NCBI RefSeq assembly: GCF_900130075.1
Contig: NZ_LT671418.1
Location: 868,001 to 932,000 of the forward strand
Source: Herminiimonas arsenitoxidans
GTDB taxonomy: Bacteria; Pseudomonadota; Gammaproteobacteria; Burkholderiales; Burkholderiaceae_D
Direction of reading: 5' to 3'
DNA: 64,000 nucleotides
Each line of letters opens with the position of its first letter. Within the stretch, counting starts at the first letter, position 1. The position numbers and the translations under genes are program-made. The notes under the pieces were generated by a model. That model saw only the letters and a list, made by a program, of their open reading frames with translations, did not search any database and was not told where the DNA came from. Below are positions 25,542-35,965 of this stretch, one piece after another.

Positions 25542-28409
25542 TTATTTGGTTTGTACAAAACCTTTTAATTTGGCAAATGCAGCATCAATCAGTGCCTTTT
25601 GCTGTGCGTAATGCTTGTCGTAGTAACCCACGGCAGGCGATGCGCTGGCTGGACGGCCGGCATAGGCAAGTTTCTGTCCGTCTGCCATATTTTCCAGAAT
25701 ATTGTGTTGGATCTGGAACCATGCACCTTGGTTCTGCGGTTCATCCTGAGTCCACACCAATTCATTGAAATTCGGGAATTTTTTGAGCTCAGCCGCAAAC
25801 GCTTTATGTGGGAACGGATAAAGCTGTTCGACACGAATAATGGCAACATCGTTCTGTCCGCGTTCTTTGCGAGCAGCGACCAGATCGTAATAAACGCGAC
25901 CTGAACAAGCGATGACGCGTTTCACTTTCTTCGCATCGATCTTCTCATCCACTTCACCGATCACGGTCTGGAACGAACCTTTGGCAAGTTCGCTCAACGG
26001 CGATCCGGCATCCTTGTTACGCAACAGCGATTTTGGCGTCAAAATCACCAACGGTTTGCGGAACAGACGAATCATCTGACGGCGCAACAGATGGAAGATT
26101 TGTGCCGAGGTAGTCGGTTGCACTACTTGCATATTGTTGTCTGCGCACAGTTGCAAGAAGCGTTCAGGACGTGCGGAGGAGTGCTCCGGTCCCTGACCTT
26201 CGTAACCGTGTGGCAGCATCATGACCAAACCTGATGCACGGCCCCACTTCACTTCACCGGAACTGATGAACTGATCGATAACGACTTGCGCGCCGTTGAC
26301 GAAATCGCCAAATTGCGCTTCCCAGATAACCAGCGTATTCGGCTCAGCTGTGGAGTAACCGTATTCATAAGCCAATACTGCTTCTTCCGACAAAACGGAA
26401 TCGATAACACGGAACCAAGCTTGCTGATCCGAAACGTTTTGCAAAGGCACATAGGTGCCTGCATCCCAACGTTCACGATTTTGATCATGCAGTACTGCAT
26501 GACGATGGACGAATGTACCGCGGCCAGAATCCTGACCAGTCAGACGCACGGCATAACCGGAACTGACCAATGATGCGTAGGCTAAATGCTCGCCCATGCC
26601 CCAATCCAGATTGATTTCGCCACGGCCCATGCTTGCGCGGTCAGCCAGTACTTTTTCAACCAGTGGATGAACCTTGAAGTTTTCCGGCAAGGTGGTGATG
26701 CGTTCAGCCAAACGCTTCAACTCTGTCATCGGTACCGCAGTATCAGCGGCATCGGTCCATTTGCGATTCAGGAACGGCATCCAATCGACTGCGTATTTGC
26801 TCTTGAAATTCGAAATAACAGGATCGATCGTATGCTTACCAGCATCCATTGCATCGCGGTATTCCGCGACCATTGCATCGCCTTCATCCGCAGCGATCGT
26901 TCCCTGTGTCACCAATTTGTCGGCGTACAGTTTGCGTGTGCCTGGATGTGCTGCAATTTTCTTGTACATCAATGGCTGCGTCAGCGCTGGCGTATCTTGC
27001 TCGTTGTGACCAAGTTTGCGATAGCAAACGATGTCGACCACGATATCCTTGCGGAATTCAAGACGGTAATCCAGTGCGATCTGCGCTGCGAAAACAACGG
27101 CTTCAGGATCATCACCATTGACGTGGATCACAGGTGCTTCAATCATCTTCGAAACGTCGGTGCAATACAGCGTCGAACGCGAGTCACGTGGATCGGACGT
27201 AGTAAAACCGATTTGGTTGTTGATGATGATGTGGACGGTGCCGCCGGTGCCGTAGCCGCGAGTCTGCGCCAGATTCAGCGTTTCCATGATCACGCCTTGA
27301 CCAGCAAATGCTGCATCGCCGTGGATCAGGATAGGCAAAACTTGTTGCGACGGATCGTTCTGGCCACGGCGTTCGATACGTGCGCGCACGGAGCCTTCCA
27401 CCACTGGATTAACGATTTCCAGATGTGAAGGGTTAAAAGCCAGCGACAGGTGGATAGGACCGCCTGGTGTGCTGATATCGGATGAGAAACCTTGATGGTA
27501 CTTAACGTCGCCGGATGGCAGATCGTCACCATGACGGCCTTCGAATTCAGCGAATAATTCCTGCGGCATTTTGCCGAGGGTGTTGACCAATACGTTCAAG
27601 CGTCCGCGATGCGCCATACCGATCACGATTTCCTGCACGCCTTTTTCGCCGCCACGTTGTATCGTTTCATCAAGCGCAGCGATGAAGCTCTCGCTCCCTT
27701 CCAGCGAAAAACGTTTTTGTCCAACGTATCTGGTATGCAGATAACGTTCCAGACCCTCAGCTGCCGTCAGGCGCTCAAGGATGTGCTTTTTCTTTTCGCT
27801 GGAAAAAGTTGGTGTCGAGCGTACCGACTCAAACCGTTCCTGCAGCCAAAGCTTTTGCGCAGGATCGCTGATGTACATAAACTCCGGTCCGATCGAACGG
27901 CAGTATGTATCGCGCAATGCGTTCAGCAAATCTCGCAGCGAGGAAGTTTCTGTACCGAAATGGGTATTACTGATGTTGAACACGATATCCATGTCCGCAT
28001 CGGTAAAGCCGTAAAAACTAGGCTCCAATTGCGGGATCGATGGACGCTCTTGACGTTGCAATGGATCAAGATTGGCCCAGTTGTTACCCAACACGCGGTA
28101 AGCAGCGATCAGTTGTGTAACAGCGACGCGTTTGCGTCCCATTTCAACATCTTCGGATGCGGTAACTGTGCGTATCGGGCCATTCTTGGCGCGTTCGGCG
28201 AAAGATGCGATGACAGACGCATGCGCGACGTCAGGCTTGGTCGAACCATCGACAGCAGGCACATGCTGCATGGCGTCGAAGTACGCGCGCCAGTTGTCTG
28301 GTACGGAGCCGGGATTGTCGAGATATGCTTCGTACAGTTCTTCAACGTACGGTGCATTCCCTCCAAACAAATAAGAGTTGGATAAAGATTGTTGCATCAT
28401 CTTGCTCAC
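25542..28409 (-). CDS. sucA: 2-oxoglutarate dehydrogenase E1
   Basis: Thiamine-diphosphate enzyme that decarboxylates 2-oxoglutarate and transfers succinyl to the E2 lipoyl group. It has 955 residues, as expected. The N-terminal E2-binding segment is SNSYLFGGNAPYVEELYEAY. The TPP motif region contains IGMAHRGRLNVLVNTLGK (about 253-270) and HGDAAFAGQGVIMETLNLAQ (about 357-376), then NNQIGFTT. The pyrimidine-binding part has RGTFVHRHAV and LPHGYEGQGPEHSSAR. It heads sucA-sucB-(lpdA). The upstream gap of 202 bp from gltA should hold its promoter. Confidence 0.98.
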   Translation of the reverse strand: MSKMMQQSLSNSYLFGGNAPYVEELYEAYLDNPGSVPDNWRAYFDAMQHVPAVDGSTKPDVAHASVIASFAERAKNGPIRTVTASEDVEMGRKRVAVTQLIAAYRVLGNNWANLDPLQRQERPSIPQLEPSFYGFTDADMDIVFNISNTHFGTETSSLRDLLNALRDTYCRSIGPEFMYISDPAQKLWLQERFESVRSTPTFSSEKKKHILERLTAAEGLERYLHTRYVGQKRFSLEGSESFIAALDETIQRGGEKGVQEIVIGMAHRGRLNVLVNTLGKMPQELFAEFEGRHGDDLPSGDVKYHQGFSSDISTPGGPIHLSLAFNPSHLEIVNPVVEGSVRARIERRGQNDPSQQVLPILIHGDAAFAGQGVIMETLNLAQTRGYGTGGTVHIIINNQIGFTTSDPRDSRSTLYCTDVSKMIEAPVIHVNGDDPEAVVFAAQIALDYRLEFRKDIVVDIVCYRKLGHNEQDTPALTQPLMYKKIAAHPGTRKLYADKLVTQGTIAADEGDAMVAEYRDAMDAGKHTIDPVISNFKSKYAVDWMPFLNRKWTDAADTAVPMTELKRLAERITTLPENFKVHPLVEKVLADRASMGRGEINLDWGMGEHLAYASLVSSGYAVRLTGQDSGRGTFVHRHAVLHDQNRERWDAGTYVPLQNVSDQQAWFRVIDSVLSEEAVLAYEYGYSTAEPNTLVIWEAQFGDFVNGAQVVIDQFISSGEVKWGRASGLVMMLPHGYEGQGPEHSSARPERFLQLCADNNMQVVQPTTSAQIFHLLRRQMIRLFRKPLVILTPKSLLRNKDAGSPLSELAKGSFQTVIGEVDEKIDAKKVKRVIACSGRVYYDLVAARKERGQNDVAIIRVEQLYPFPHKAFAAELKKFPNFNELVWTQDEPQNQGAWFQIQHNILENMADGQKLAYAGRPASASPAVGYYDKHYAQQKALIDAAFAKLKGFVQTK

Positions 28410-28565
28410 CTTTCTTCGCGTTTCGCGAGATTAGCGGGTTAATTTAACCTTCCGCGGCACGGCCTGACCGGTTAGCGGATTGCACATCAAGTTGTGGGGA
28501 AGGACGTTTTAATCTATAGCTGCTGAAATCTAATAATCTGAAACGAGAATAACATAAAACAAATC

Positions 28566-28599
28566 GGTAAAAAGTGAATCTCATGATCCACTTTTTACC
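28566..28599 (-). terminator. Inverted repeat downstream of gltA
   Basis: 11-bp arms GGTAAAAAGTG / CACTTTTTACC with a 12-nt loop, 12 bp past the gltA stop. It is AT-rich and lacks a long T tail, so it is a weak terminator at best. Confidence 0.45.
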
Positions 28600-28611
28600 T
28601 TACTAACCAAT

Positions 28612-29922
28612 TTACGGACGCTTCGCTATATCCGAGACGTCACGCTGTTTTTCACCGATGAACAATTGACGTGGACGGCCAATTTTTTGTTCCGGATCTG
28701 AAATCATTTCGTTCCATTGAGCAACCCAACCCACGGTACGCGCCATCGCGAAGATACCGGTGAACAGGGATACAGGAATGCCTAATGCTGATTGCACAAT
28801 ACCCGAGTAGAAATCGACGTTCGGGTACAGCTTACGCGACACAAAGTATTCGTCTTCCAACGCCACTTTTTCCAGTGCCATAGCCAGTTTGAACAATGGA
28901 TCATCATGCAGACCCAATTCTTCCAACACTTCGTGGCAAGTTTCACGCATCAGTTTGGCACGTGGATCGAAGTTTTTGTAAACGCGGTGCCCGAAGCCCA
29001 TCAGCTTGACGCCGGAGTTCTTGTCTTTCACTTTTGCCAAGAATTCCGGGATGTTGTCGACTGAACCGATTTCTTTCAACATGTTCAGTGCGGCTTCGTT
29101 TGCACCACCGTGCGCAGGGCCCCAGAGACAAGCGATACCAGCAGCGATACAGGCGAATGGATTCGCACCGCTAGAGCCGGAAAGACGCACTGTCGAAGTC
29201 GATGCATTTTGCTCGTGATCTGCATGCAAGATCAGGATACGATCCAGCGCACGTACCAGCACGTCGCTGATTTTGTATTCTTCGCTTGGTGTCGAGAACA
29301 TCATGTGCATGAAGTTCGCGCTATACGACAAGTCATTGCGTGGATACACGAATGGCTGGCCGACCGAATATTTGTAAGACATCGCAACCAGCGTTGGCAT
29401 CTTCGCGATCAAACGAATCGCGGACACTTCACGGTGATGCGGGTCATTGATGTCCAGCGAATCATGATAGAACGAGGACAACGCACCAACCGTACCAACC
29501 AGTACCGACATAGGATGCGCATCACGACGGAAGCCGCGGAAGAAGAATTGCATTTGCTCATGCAACATCGTGTGCTTGGTCACGGTGTTGACGAAGGTTT
29601 TCTTCTGCTCTACGTTCGGCAACTCGCCTTTAAGCAACAGGTAGCAAGTTTCAAGGAAGTCGCACTTCACTGCCAATTGTTCAATCGGATAACCGCGATA
29701 CAGCAATTCGCCTTTGTCGCCATCAATGTAAGTGATCGTTGAATCACACGATGCAGTCGACATAAAGCCTGGGTCATACGTGAATTTTCCGCTGGCACCG
29801 TAGAGTTTGCGAATATCGATTACGTCAGGGCCTATTGTTCCCTTGTAAATCGGCAACTCCACTGATGGCGAACCGTCAGAAAACGACAGTGTGGCTTTGA
29901 TGTCAGATTGGGAGTGGGGCAT
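28612..29922 (-). CDS. gltA: Citrate synthase
   Basis: Condenses acetyl-CoA and oxaloacetate. It has 436 residues, the length of the NADH-regulated hexameric bacterial type. Conserved active-site segments are [13 protein letters not shown] (first catalytic His), [17 protein letters not shown] (second His and CoA-binding Arg), and [14 protein letters not shown] with the catalytic Asp. It is downstream of sdhE by 77 bp on the same strand, so the sdhCDABE-gltA order is contiguous. An 18-bp palindrome lies 32 bp before the ATG. Confidence 0.98.
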   Translation of the reverse strand: MPHSQSDIKATLSFSDGSPSVELPIYKGTIGPDVIDIRKLYGASGKFTYDPGFMSTASCDSTITYIDGDKGELLYRGYPIEQLAVKCDFLETCYLLLKGELPNVEQKKTFVNTVTKHTMLHEQMQFFFRGFRRDAHPMSVLVGTVGALSSFYHDSLDINDPHHREVSAIRLIAKMPTLVAMSYKYSVGQPFVYPRNDLSYSANFMHMMFSTPSEEYKISDVLVRALDRILILHADHEQNASTSTVRLSGSSGANPFACIAAGIACLWGPAHGGANEAALNMLKEIGSVDNIPEFLAKVKDKNSGVKLMGFGHRVYKNFDPRAKLMRETCHEVLEELGLHDDPLFKLAMALEKVALEDEYFVSRKLYPNVDFYSGIVQSALGIPVSLFTGIFAMARTVGWVAQWNEMISDPEQKIGRPRQLFIGEKQRDVSDIAKRP

Positions 29923-29953
29923 GGCTCTTCCTTCTAATAACGAGGGGGTGAGT

Positions 29954-29971
29954 CGATTTATGAATAAATCG
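29954..29971. promoter_or_regulatory. 18-bp palindrome upstream of gltA
   Basis: CGATTTAT-GA-ATAAATCG: perfect 8-bp arms with a 2-bp centre, 32 bp ahead of the gltA start. It could be an operator or a small mRNA hairpin at the sdhE-gltA junction. No matching regulator can be named. Confidence 0.45.
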
Positions 29972-29999
29972 CAAAATAAAATCGGTATTGCAGTGCGCT

Positions 30000-30269
30000 T
30001 TAAATTGCACGCAATCTGCTTAACAGCGCACGAACTTGAGGTGTATCTACTTCACCATCCGGTTCATTGCGTGCCAATAGCAAATTCAGTAAATCGTTGT
30101 CTGGCAACTCCATCAATATCGAAAAGGCTTCGACCTCTTCATCCGTCAGCGTTTCCTCATGCTTATCCAGGAAGCGCGTCAGCAGCAAATCATTTTCCAG
30201 CAGACCGCGACGACCACGCCATCTCAGGCGCGCACGTTTTACTGGATCAGCTTGATGGGTTATGGACAT
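30000..30269 (-). CDS. sdhE: FAD assembly factor SdhE
   Basis: Small 89-residue protein that promotes covalent flavinylation of SdhA. The family motif is [11 protein letters not shown] near 21-31, with an Arg-Gly followed by a Glu; this segment binds SdhA. The remainder is a helical bundle ([18 protein letters not shown]). It lies 101 bp after sdhB and 77 bp before gltA, which agrees with its role. Confidence 0.92.
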   Translation of the reverse strand: MSITHQADPVKRARLRWRGRRGLLENDLLLTRFLDKHEETLTDEEVEAFSILMELPDNDLLNLLLARNEPDGEVDTPQVRALLSRLRAI

Positions 30270-30370
30270 GGACTCTTATTCAACCTGTTTAACGCTTTTC
30301 CACGTCATTGCTTCTTGCGAAAGAAACGCACAACGACAAAATCGTCATGCGTTTCGTCAATAACCCGGCA

Positions 30371-31081
30371 CTATACAGCGCGACGGACCATCAATTCCTT
30401 GATTTTTCCGATTGCGCGTGTCGGGTTCAAACCTTTAGGACAAACGTCCACACAATTCATAATTGTATGACATCTGAACAATCTGTATGGATCTTCCAAA
30501 TTATCCAGTCGATCGCTGGTCGCATGATCCCTGCTGTCGGCAATGAAACGATAGGCCTGCAACAAACCGGCCGGGCCGACAAATTTATCAGGATTCCACC
30601 AGAACGACGGGCAGGAAGTCGAGCAACAAGCACACAGGATACACTCATACAAGCCATCGAGTTCTTCGCGCTCTGCAGGGGTCTGCAAACGCTCTTTCTC
30701 AGGCGGGATTGTATCGTTAATCAGGTAAGGCTTGATCGAGTCGTACTGTTTAAAGAATTGCGTCATGTCCACGATCAGATCGCGGATCACCGGCAAGCCT
30801 GGCAATGGGCGCAAAACGATAGGCTCACTCAACTCATTCAAGTTGGTCGTACATGCCAAACCGTTCTTGCCGTTAATGTTCATCGCATCTGAGCCGCACA
30901 CACCTTCGCGGCAGGAACGACGCAATGCCAGCGAGTCATCAACGTCGGCCTTGATACGCTGCAAAGCGTCCAACAGCATCTTGTCATGATCTTGCAACTC
31001 AACCGTCACGTCCTGCATGTACGGTTTTGCATCCTTGTCAGGATCATAGCGGTAAATCTGAAGTCTGAGAGTCCGTGCCAT
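30371..31081 (-). CDS. sdhB: Succinate dehydrogenase iron-sulfur subunit
   Basis: Carries electrons from SdhA flavin to quinone. It has 236 residues. The [2Fe-2S] site has Cys57, Cys62 and Cys77 (with Asp65 in GSDAM). The C-terminal ferredoxin domain has ECILCACCSTSC (147-157) and CHTIMNCVDVCPKGLNP (204-220), which supply the [4Fe-4S] and [3Fe-4S] clusters. It begins 11 bp after the sdhA stop. Confidence 0.98.
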   Translation of the reverse strand: MARTLRLQIYRYDPDKDAKPYMQDVTVELQDHDKMLLDALQRIKADVDDSLALRRSCREGVCGSDAMNINGKNGLACTTNLNELSEPIVLRPLPGLPVIRDLIVDMTQFFKQYDSIKPYLINDTIPPEKERLQTPAEREELDGLYECILCACCSTSCPSFWWNPDKFVGPAGLLQAYRFIADSRDHATSDRLDNLEDPYRLFRCHTIMNCVDVCPKGLNPTRAIGKIKELMVRRAV

Positions 31082-31092
31082 GTTCTGACCTT

Positions 31093-32871
31093 TTAGAAAG
31101 TACGTGGTTTAGGCTTGAAGGTGTCAACTGTCAGCGGCTTGGTCACCACTGGCTTGTAATCAAGTCGGTTGCCTTCGGAGTAAAACAGCGAATGTTTCAT
31201 CCAGTTTTCATCATCGCGTTTTTCAAAATCACGATGTGCATGTGCACCGCGCGATTCTTTGCGGGCCGCAGCTGAGGTGATGGTCGCCTTGGCTGTTTCG
31301 ATCAGATTGTCCAGCTCCAGTGCTTCGATACGCGCGGTATTGAAAACACGGGACTTGTCCTTGAACGACACATGCTTGCGACGCTCATCCAATTCCATGA
31401 TTTTCTTGTAGCCGGTTTGCAGCAATTCGTCCGTACGGAACACGCCACAATAACGTTGCATGGTCGAGCGGATATCGTTAGCGACATCCTGCACGCGCTC
31501 GCCGCCAGTGCTGTTTTCCAGATGTGACAAACGCGACAACGCGAGGTCGGCTGCATCGGCTGGCAATGGTTTGTGTTCGCGGCCTTTCAGATTGCTCTGA
31601 ACAATATGATTACCTGCTGCACGGCCAAACACCAACAGATCAAGCAATGAGTTAGTACCCAAACGATTCGCGCCGTGTACTGACACGCAGGCACACTCGC
31701 CAATCGCGTACAAGCCATTCACAACGTGATTCGGATTGCCATTCTTCGGCTCAACAACTTGACCGTGAATATTGGTTGGAATGCCGCCCATTTGGTAATG
31801 GATAGTCGGCACGACTGGAATCGGTTCGCGCGTCGCATCGACGTTCGCAAATTTGTGTGCGATTTCCAGAATCGATGGCAAACGTTTTTGTATGGTTTCT
31901 GCGCCGATGTGACGCAAATCCAGCATCACGTGATCTTTAAGAGGACCACAACCGCGGCCTTCTTTGATCTCTTGATCCATGGAGCGTGAAACGAAATCGC
32001 GTGGTGCCAGATCTTTCAGCGTAGGCGCGTAACGCTCCATGAAGCGTTCGCCCTGGCTATTCACCAAAATACCGCCCTCACCGCGCACGCCTTCTGTAAT
32101 CAGCACACCCGCACCAGCTACGCCGGTCGGGTGGAACTGCCAGAATTCCATGTCTTCCAGCGGCAGGCCAGCACGTGCCGCCATGCCCATACCGTCACCG
32201 GTATTGATAAAGGCATTGGTCGATGCAGCCCAGATACGCCCTGCACCACCTGTAGCAAACAATGTGGTTTTGGCTTCCAGCATCATTACTTCGCCGGTTT
32301 CCATTTCCAGCGCAACCACACCGATCACGTCGCCTTCGGCGTCGCGCATCAAGTCGATCGCCATCCATTCCACGAAGAAGTGGGTACGGGCGCGAACGTT
32401 ACGTTGGTAGAGTGTATGTAGCAAAGCATGACCGGTACGATCCGCCGCAGCGCAAGCACGTTGCACCGGCTTTTCACCGAAGTTCGCAGTGTGACCGCCG
32501 AATGGACGCTGATAAATCGTGCCGTCGGAATTACGGTCAAAAGGCATACCGAAATGTTCCAGTTCGTAGACGACTTTCGGCGCTTCGCGGCACATGAACT
32601 CGATCGCGTCCTGATCACCGAGGTAATCCGAACCTTTGACCGTATCGAACATGTGCCAATACCAATTGTCTTCCGCCATATTGCCGAGCGAAGCACCGAT
32701 ACCACCTTGAGCAGCAACGGTATGCGAACGCGTTGGGAATACTTTCGACAATACCGCGACGTTCAAGCCTGCTTCTGCAAGCTGTAGCGATGCGCGCATG
32801 CCGGAACCGCCGGCACCGACGATGATGGCGTCAAAATGGCGTGAGGGAATGCTGCTTTTAATTGCTGCCAC
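31093..32871 (-). CDS. sdhA: Succinate dehydrogenase flavoprotein subunit
   Basis: Catalytic subunit that oxidises succinate to fumarate. It starts at GTG (32871), only one base after the sdhD stop, with GGAGAGCG as Shine-Dalgarno inside sdhD, and has 592 residues. A longer in-frame reading would overlap sdhD completely. The FAD-binding motif [13 protein letters not shown] lies near 16-28 and the flavinylated histidine is His50 in [11 protein letters not shown]. The active-site region has HPTGV and a later [10 protein letters not shown]. It is in the order sdhC-sdhD-sdhA-sdhB. Confidence 0.97.
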   Translation of the reverse strand: MAAIKSSIPSRHFDAIIVGAGGSGMRASLQLAEAGLNVAVLSKVFPTRSHTVAAQGGIGASLGNMAEDNWYWHMFDTVKGSDYLGDQDAIEFMCREAPKVVYELEHFGMPFDRNSDGTIYQRPFGGHTANFGEKPVQRACAAADRTGHALLHTLYQRNVRARTHFFVEWMAIDLMRDAEGDVIGVVALEMETGEVMMLEAKTTLFATGGAGRIWAASTNAFINTGDGMGMAARAGLPLEDMEFWQFHPTGVAGAGVLITEGVRGEGGILVNSQGERFMERYAPTLKDLAPRDFVSRSMDQEIKEGRGCGPLKDHVMLDLRHIGAETIQKRLPSILEIAHKFANVDATREPIPVVPTIHYQMGGIPTNIHGQVVEPKNGNPNHVVNGLYAIGECACVSVHGANRLGTNSLLDLLVFGRAAGNHIVQSNLKGREHKPLPADAADLALSRLSHLENSTGGERVQDVANDIRSTMQRYCGVFRTDELLQTGYKKIMELDERRKHVSFKDKSRVFNTARIEALELDNLIETAKATITSAAARKESRGAHAHRDFEKRDDENWMKHSLFYSEGNRLDYKPVVTKPLTVDTFKPKPRTF

Positions 32872-32872
32872 G

Positions 32873-33238
32873 TTACGCTCTCCAGAGAATCTGCGCCGTC
32901 CATCCGGCACAAGCGACCAGCCACAAGATCGTGGCAACCTGCAATACGAGGCGTATAGAAACCGGTTTGATGTAATCCATCCAGATATCACGCATACCAA
33001 CCCACGCGTGATAGAACAAGGAAAGGAAGGTCACAAACGAAAACATCTTGAACCATTGCTGAGCGAACAAGCCAGCCCAACCTTCGTAACTGAAATCAGT
33101 CGCGGTCAAGAAAGCAATCAACAGAACCAGCGTATAAGACGCCATCACAATCGCGGTAACGCGTTGTGCCAGCCAGTCTTTTAAACCGTAGTGGGCACCG
33201 ACGACCAGTCTATGTGGTCCGATATTGTCATTCGCCAT
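32873..33238 (-). CDS. sdhD: Succinate dehydrogenase membrane anchor subunit SdhD
   Basis: Small hydrophobic subunit of 121 residues with three membrane helices, which helps bind heme b and ubiquinone. The N-terminus has [20 protein letters not shown] with the conserved Arg. The helix [20 protein letters not shown] has the family motif H-x-W-x-G-x-x-D. The ATG overlaps the sdhC TGA (TGATG). Confidence 0.94.
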   Translation of the reverse strand: MANDNIGPHRLVVGAHYGLKDWLAQRVTAIVMASYTLVLLIAFLTATDFSYEGWAGLFAQQWFKMFSFVTFLSLFYHAWVGMRDIWMDYIKPVSIRLVLQVATILWLVACAGWTAQILWRA

Positions 33239-33648
33239 CAGAATGCTCCAAACAATTTAAGTGCGACGAGTGCGGTCAAAGGCAGGCTGAATGCGAAGAC
33301 GATCACAGCCGATTTTTTTGCCGTGTTTTTATCCAGGCCGACATGCACATCCATCAATAAATGACGAATGCCCGCACAGAAATGGTGCAGATAAGCCCAT
33401 GCCAACGCAAGGATAATCAGCTTGACGAACCAGTGAGAGGCTATGCCTTTGAAATGCTCAAAAGAGGTTTCGGACAACAAACTTTTATCGAGCAAAAGCA
33501 AAATGAATGGCAGCAACACAAACATCAAGGCGCCACTGACGCGGTGCAATATCGACAAAATCCCTGCTAAGGGCAAACGATAATGACCAAGGTCAGTAAT
33601 GTTGATGTTACGAAACTGCTTCTTGCTTGTTTTGAGTGAATCAGACAT
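33238..33648 (-). CDS. sdhC: Succinate dehydrogenase cytochrome b556 subunit SdhC
   Basis: Membrane subunit of 136 residues with three hydrophobic helices. The conserved segment ILSILHRVSGALMF has Ser and Arg of the quinone site, and HHFCAGIRHLLMD has the axial heme histidine. It is the first gene of the sdhCDAB operon. The promoter must lie in the 167 bp below gntR, which hold no clear consensus box that I can fix. Confidence 0.95.
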   Translation of the reverse strand: MSDSLKTSKKQFRNINITDLGHYRLPLAGILSILHRVSGALMFVLLPFILLLLDKSLLSETSFEHFKGIASHWFVKLIILALAWAYLHHFCAGIRHLLMDVHVGLDKNTAKKSAVIVFAFSLPLTALVALKLFGAF

Positions 33649-33815
33649 GGCATGACTTTCCCAAACGAGATGAACCGCTGATTTTCACCGATTTTGGTGC
33701 ACCACACCAATACATATTATTTGTCATAACGTGCACCAACATAATGTATTACTCATACGTACTGATCTACCTATTTAATAATTAACCGAATAAAAATGCA
33801 TATTGCGATGCACGC

Positions 33816-34604
33816 TTAATTCAACTCATTGCGATAATGATAATTATTGGTCACATAAAAGGAGCGACGCACCTCTACCGGCTTATCACCATAACTAAAT
33901 GAAATCCGCGTCACACTAAGTAAAGGTGTGTTAACCGGCAACTGCAATAAATCCGCAGCAACTTGATCGGCAACCACAGCCTTGATATTTTCGACCGCTC
34001 GTATCATTTGCGTACCGAATTCGGTCTCCAGCAAGGCGTACATAGGCCCTTTGTATTGCAAGACGCGCTCAACCGATAAACCTTTGAAAATCGATCCCGG
34101 CAACCAAAGCTCTTCTAAAATTGTTGGCGCACCATCGAATGTCTGCATGCGCTTGAGGAAAACAACCGAATCCCCTGCCTTGATATCAAGTTGGCGCGCA
34201 ATATCCGCAGGCGCGCGCAGGCGTCTGGCATCAATAATGGTGTTGTCGGGATAAAGTGGCTCGCCAACGTCTGGCTTCAGGCGCAAGAAACGGAACTGCG
34301 CACGCGCTTCATGATGCGTTGCGACAAATGTGCCCTTCCCTTGTCGCCGCACAACGAGATTTTCCGCGGAAAGCTCATCAATGGCTTTGCGTACTGTGCC
34401 TTGGCTAACCTTGAAGCGCGTCGCCAAGTCCATTTCGCTCGGGATCAGCTCACCAGGACGCCACTCACCAGATTGCAGGCTACGCAGTATCAATGCCTTG
34501 ATTTGTTGATAAAGCGGACTGAAGGTCGGAGAAGAACTCGCCGTCCCGCCAGCAGCAGGGCTGGCAGCATTTTTATTCGGCAAGGAAGTAGGTGCTGAAC
34601 TCAT
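33816..34604 (-). CDS. GntR-family transcriptional regulator (HutC type, UTRA domain)
   Basis: DNA-binding regulator of 262 residues. After a 28-residue Ala/Ser/Pro-rich tail, the winged helix-turn-helix spans about 30-97 (LILRSLQSGEWRPGELIPSE and TRFKVSQGTVRKAIDELS). A UTRA ligand-binding domain follows from about 115 to 255. It lies between sdhCDAB, on the same strand, and the divergent mdh gene. A perfect 18-bp palindrome 57 bp before its start, next to the mdh promoter, is the likely operator. It probably senses a TCA-cycle-related acid, but the ligand cannot be read from the sequence. Confidence 0.9.
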   Translation of the reverse strand: MSSAPTSLPNKNAASPAAGGTASSSPTFSPLYQQIKALILRSLQSGEWRPGELIPSEMDLATRFKVSQGTVRKAIDELSAENLVVRRQGKGTFVATHHEARAQFRFLRLKPDVGEPLYPDNTIIDARRLRAPADIARQLDIKAGDSVVFLKRMQTFDGAPTILEELWLPGSIFKGLSVERVLQYKGPMYALLETEFGTQMIRAVENIKAVVADQVAADLLQLPVNTPLLSVTRISFSYGDKPVEVRRSFYVTNNYHYRNELN

Positions 34605-34660
34605 AGTGTGGATTTCACCACAAAACCACCTTTGCCGTCTAGCAAAAGATGGAAATTAAC

Positions 34661-34678
34661 ATGTCTTATATAAGACAT
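34661..34678. promoter_or_regulatory. 18-bp palindromic operator candidate between gntR and mdh
   Basis: ATGTCTTATATAAGACAT is a perfect palindrome. It lies 57 bp ahead of gntR, where it overlaps TATA-like sequence, and 10 bp upstream of the mdh -35 box. Its size and GTNTNNANAC-like core suit a HutC-type GntR dimer. Confidence 0.65.
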
Positions 34679-34688
34679 AAGATATATA

Positions 34689-34717
34689 TTGACAGCCAAA
34701 TCACAGAAGCCTAAACT
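34689..34717 (+). promoter_or_regulatory. Sigma70 promoter of mdh
   Basis: Perfect -35 TTGACA (34689-34694), exactly 17 bp, then -10 TAAACT (34712-34717). It would give a leader of about 165 nt before mdh. A GntR-type palindrome lies just upstream. Confidence 0.65.
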
Positions 34718-34887
34718 CGCGATCAACACAGCCCAACCTCTTTTCGCCATTCGGATCGAGGTCAATTATTGACTAATGCATTTTAATAACCGCGCTGACT
34801 TCTCAGGTATACAACTGTATCATTGCGCCACGCGGAATATTTTCCAAATACCTGACCTTAACTTCATCATTACCTTGGAGATTCAAC

Positions 34888-35877
34888 ATGGCTAAAGCCC
34901 CAATGCGTGTCGCCGTTACCGGCGCCGCCGGCCAGATCGGCTATTCCCTTCTGTTCCGCATCGCTAACGGCGATTTGCTTGGTAAAGACCAGCCTGTCAT
35001 TTTGCAATTGCTGGAAATCGCCGATGAAAAAGCACAAAAAGCGCTGAAAGGCGTCATCATGGAAATCGACGATTGCGCGTTTCCATTGCTGGCTGGCGTA
35101 ACGGCACACAGCGATCCAATGACAGCGTTCAAGGATATCGACGTTGCATTGCTGGTAGGCGCACGTCCACGCGGCCCAGGCATGGAACGCAAAGATCTGC
35201 TGGAAGCGAATGCACAAATCTTCACGGTACAAGGCAAAGCGCTGGATGCAGTCGCATCGCGTAACGTCAAAGTACTGGTGGTCGGCAACCCAGCCAACAC
35301 CAACGCATACATTGCGATGAAATCGGCACCTAACCTGCCAGCGAAAAACTTCACCGCCATGCTGCGTCTGGATCACAACCGTGCCTTGTCGCAAATCGCG
35401 GCAAAAACCGGCAAGCCAGTTACCGCAATTGAAAAATTGACTGTCTGGGGCAATCACTCGCCAACCATGTATCCGGATTATCGCTTCGCAACGATCGATG
35501 GCAAATCGGTTAAAGATGCGATCAACGACGAAGTCTGGAACAAAGACGTATTCCTGCCTACAGTCGGCAAACGCGGCGCAGCCATCATCGATGCACGCGG
35601 TGTATCTTCCGCAGCATCCGCTGCCAACGCTGCCATCGATCACGTCCGTGATTGGGTACTCGGTACCAACGGCAAATGGGTCACCATGGGTATTCCATCG
35701 GACGGCTCCTACGGCATTCCGAAAGACACCATCTTCGGCTTCCCTGTCACTGTTGAAAACGGCGAATACAAAATCGTTCAAGGCCTGGAAATCGATGCAT
35801 TCTCGCAAGAGCGCATCAACCTGACCTTGAAAGAATTGATGGAAGAACGCGAAGGTGTGAAACATCTCTTAGGCTGA
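34888..35877 (+). CDS. mdh: Malate dehydrogenase (NAD+)
   Basis: Interconverts malate and oxaloacetate. It has 329 residues, the longer LDH-like/cytosolic type common in betaproteobacteria. The nucleotide-binding motif [16 protein letters not shown] is at 11-26. Active-site elements are [14 protein letters not shown] (substrate Arg loop), NPANTNA, LDHNRA and the proton-acceptor His in [11 protein letters not shown]. The ATG has a Shine-Dalgarno GGAG. A strong terminator follows, so it is a single-gene unit. It is divergent from gntR. Confidence 0.98.
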   Translation: MAKAPMRVAVTGAAGQIGYSLLFRIANGDLLGKDQPVILQLLEIADEKAQKALKGVIMEIDDCAFPLLAGVTAHSDPMTAFKDIDVALLVGARPRGPGMERKDLLEANAQIFTVQGKALDAVASRNVKVLVVGNPANTNAYIAMKSAPNLPAKNFTAMLRLDHNRALSQIAAKTGKPVTAIEKLTVWGNHSPTMYPDYRFATIDGKSVKDAINDEVWNKDVFLPTVGKRGAAIIDARGVSSAASAANAAIDHVRDWVLGTNGKWVTMGIPSDGSYGIPKDTIFGFPVTVENGEYKIVQGLEIDAFSQERINLTLKELMEEREGVKHLLG

Positions 35878-35888
35878 TGTTCACAGCG

Positions 35889-35926
35889 ATGGACAAGTGA
35901 TCGCAGGATCGCTTGTCCATTTTTCT
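35889..35926 (+). terminator. Terminator of mdh
   Basis: Near-perfect stem ATGGACAAG..GATC / GATC..CTTGTCCAT with a short loop, then TTTTTC. It ends mdh transcription and shows that the next gene starts further downstream. Confidence 0.88.
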
Positions 35927-35965
35927 CGTAGCAAGTCTGACCATTACGTCATTAACGCACCACAC

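Noticed and set aside
32872..33000. N-terminal extension of SdhA into sdhD
   Set aside because: It would overlap the whole sdhD 3' end; the GTG at 32871 has a good ribosome site and gives the normal SdhA start.
33708..33760. AT-rich imperfect inverted repeat upstream of sdhC as operator
   Set aside because: The arms match only imperfectly (AATACATATTAT versus ATAATGTATT) with a long spacer, and do not resemble the gntR-mdh palindrome.
34870..35865. 331-codon minus-strand frame opposite mdh
   Set aside because: Shadow of malate dehydrogenase with a Phe/Cys/Arg-rich translation and no domain.
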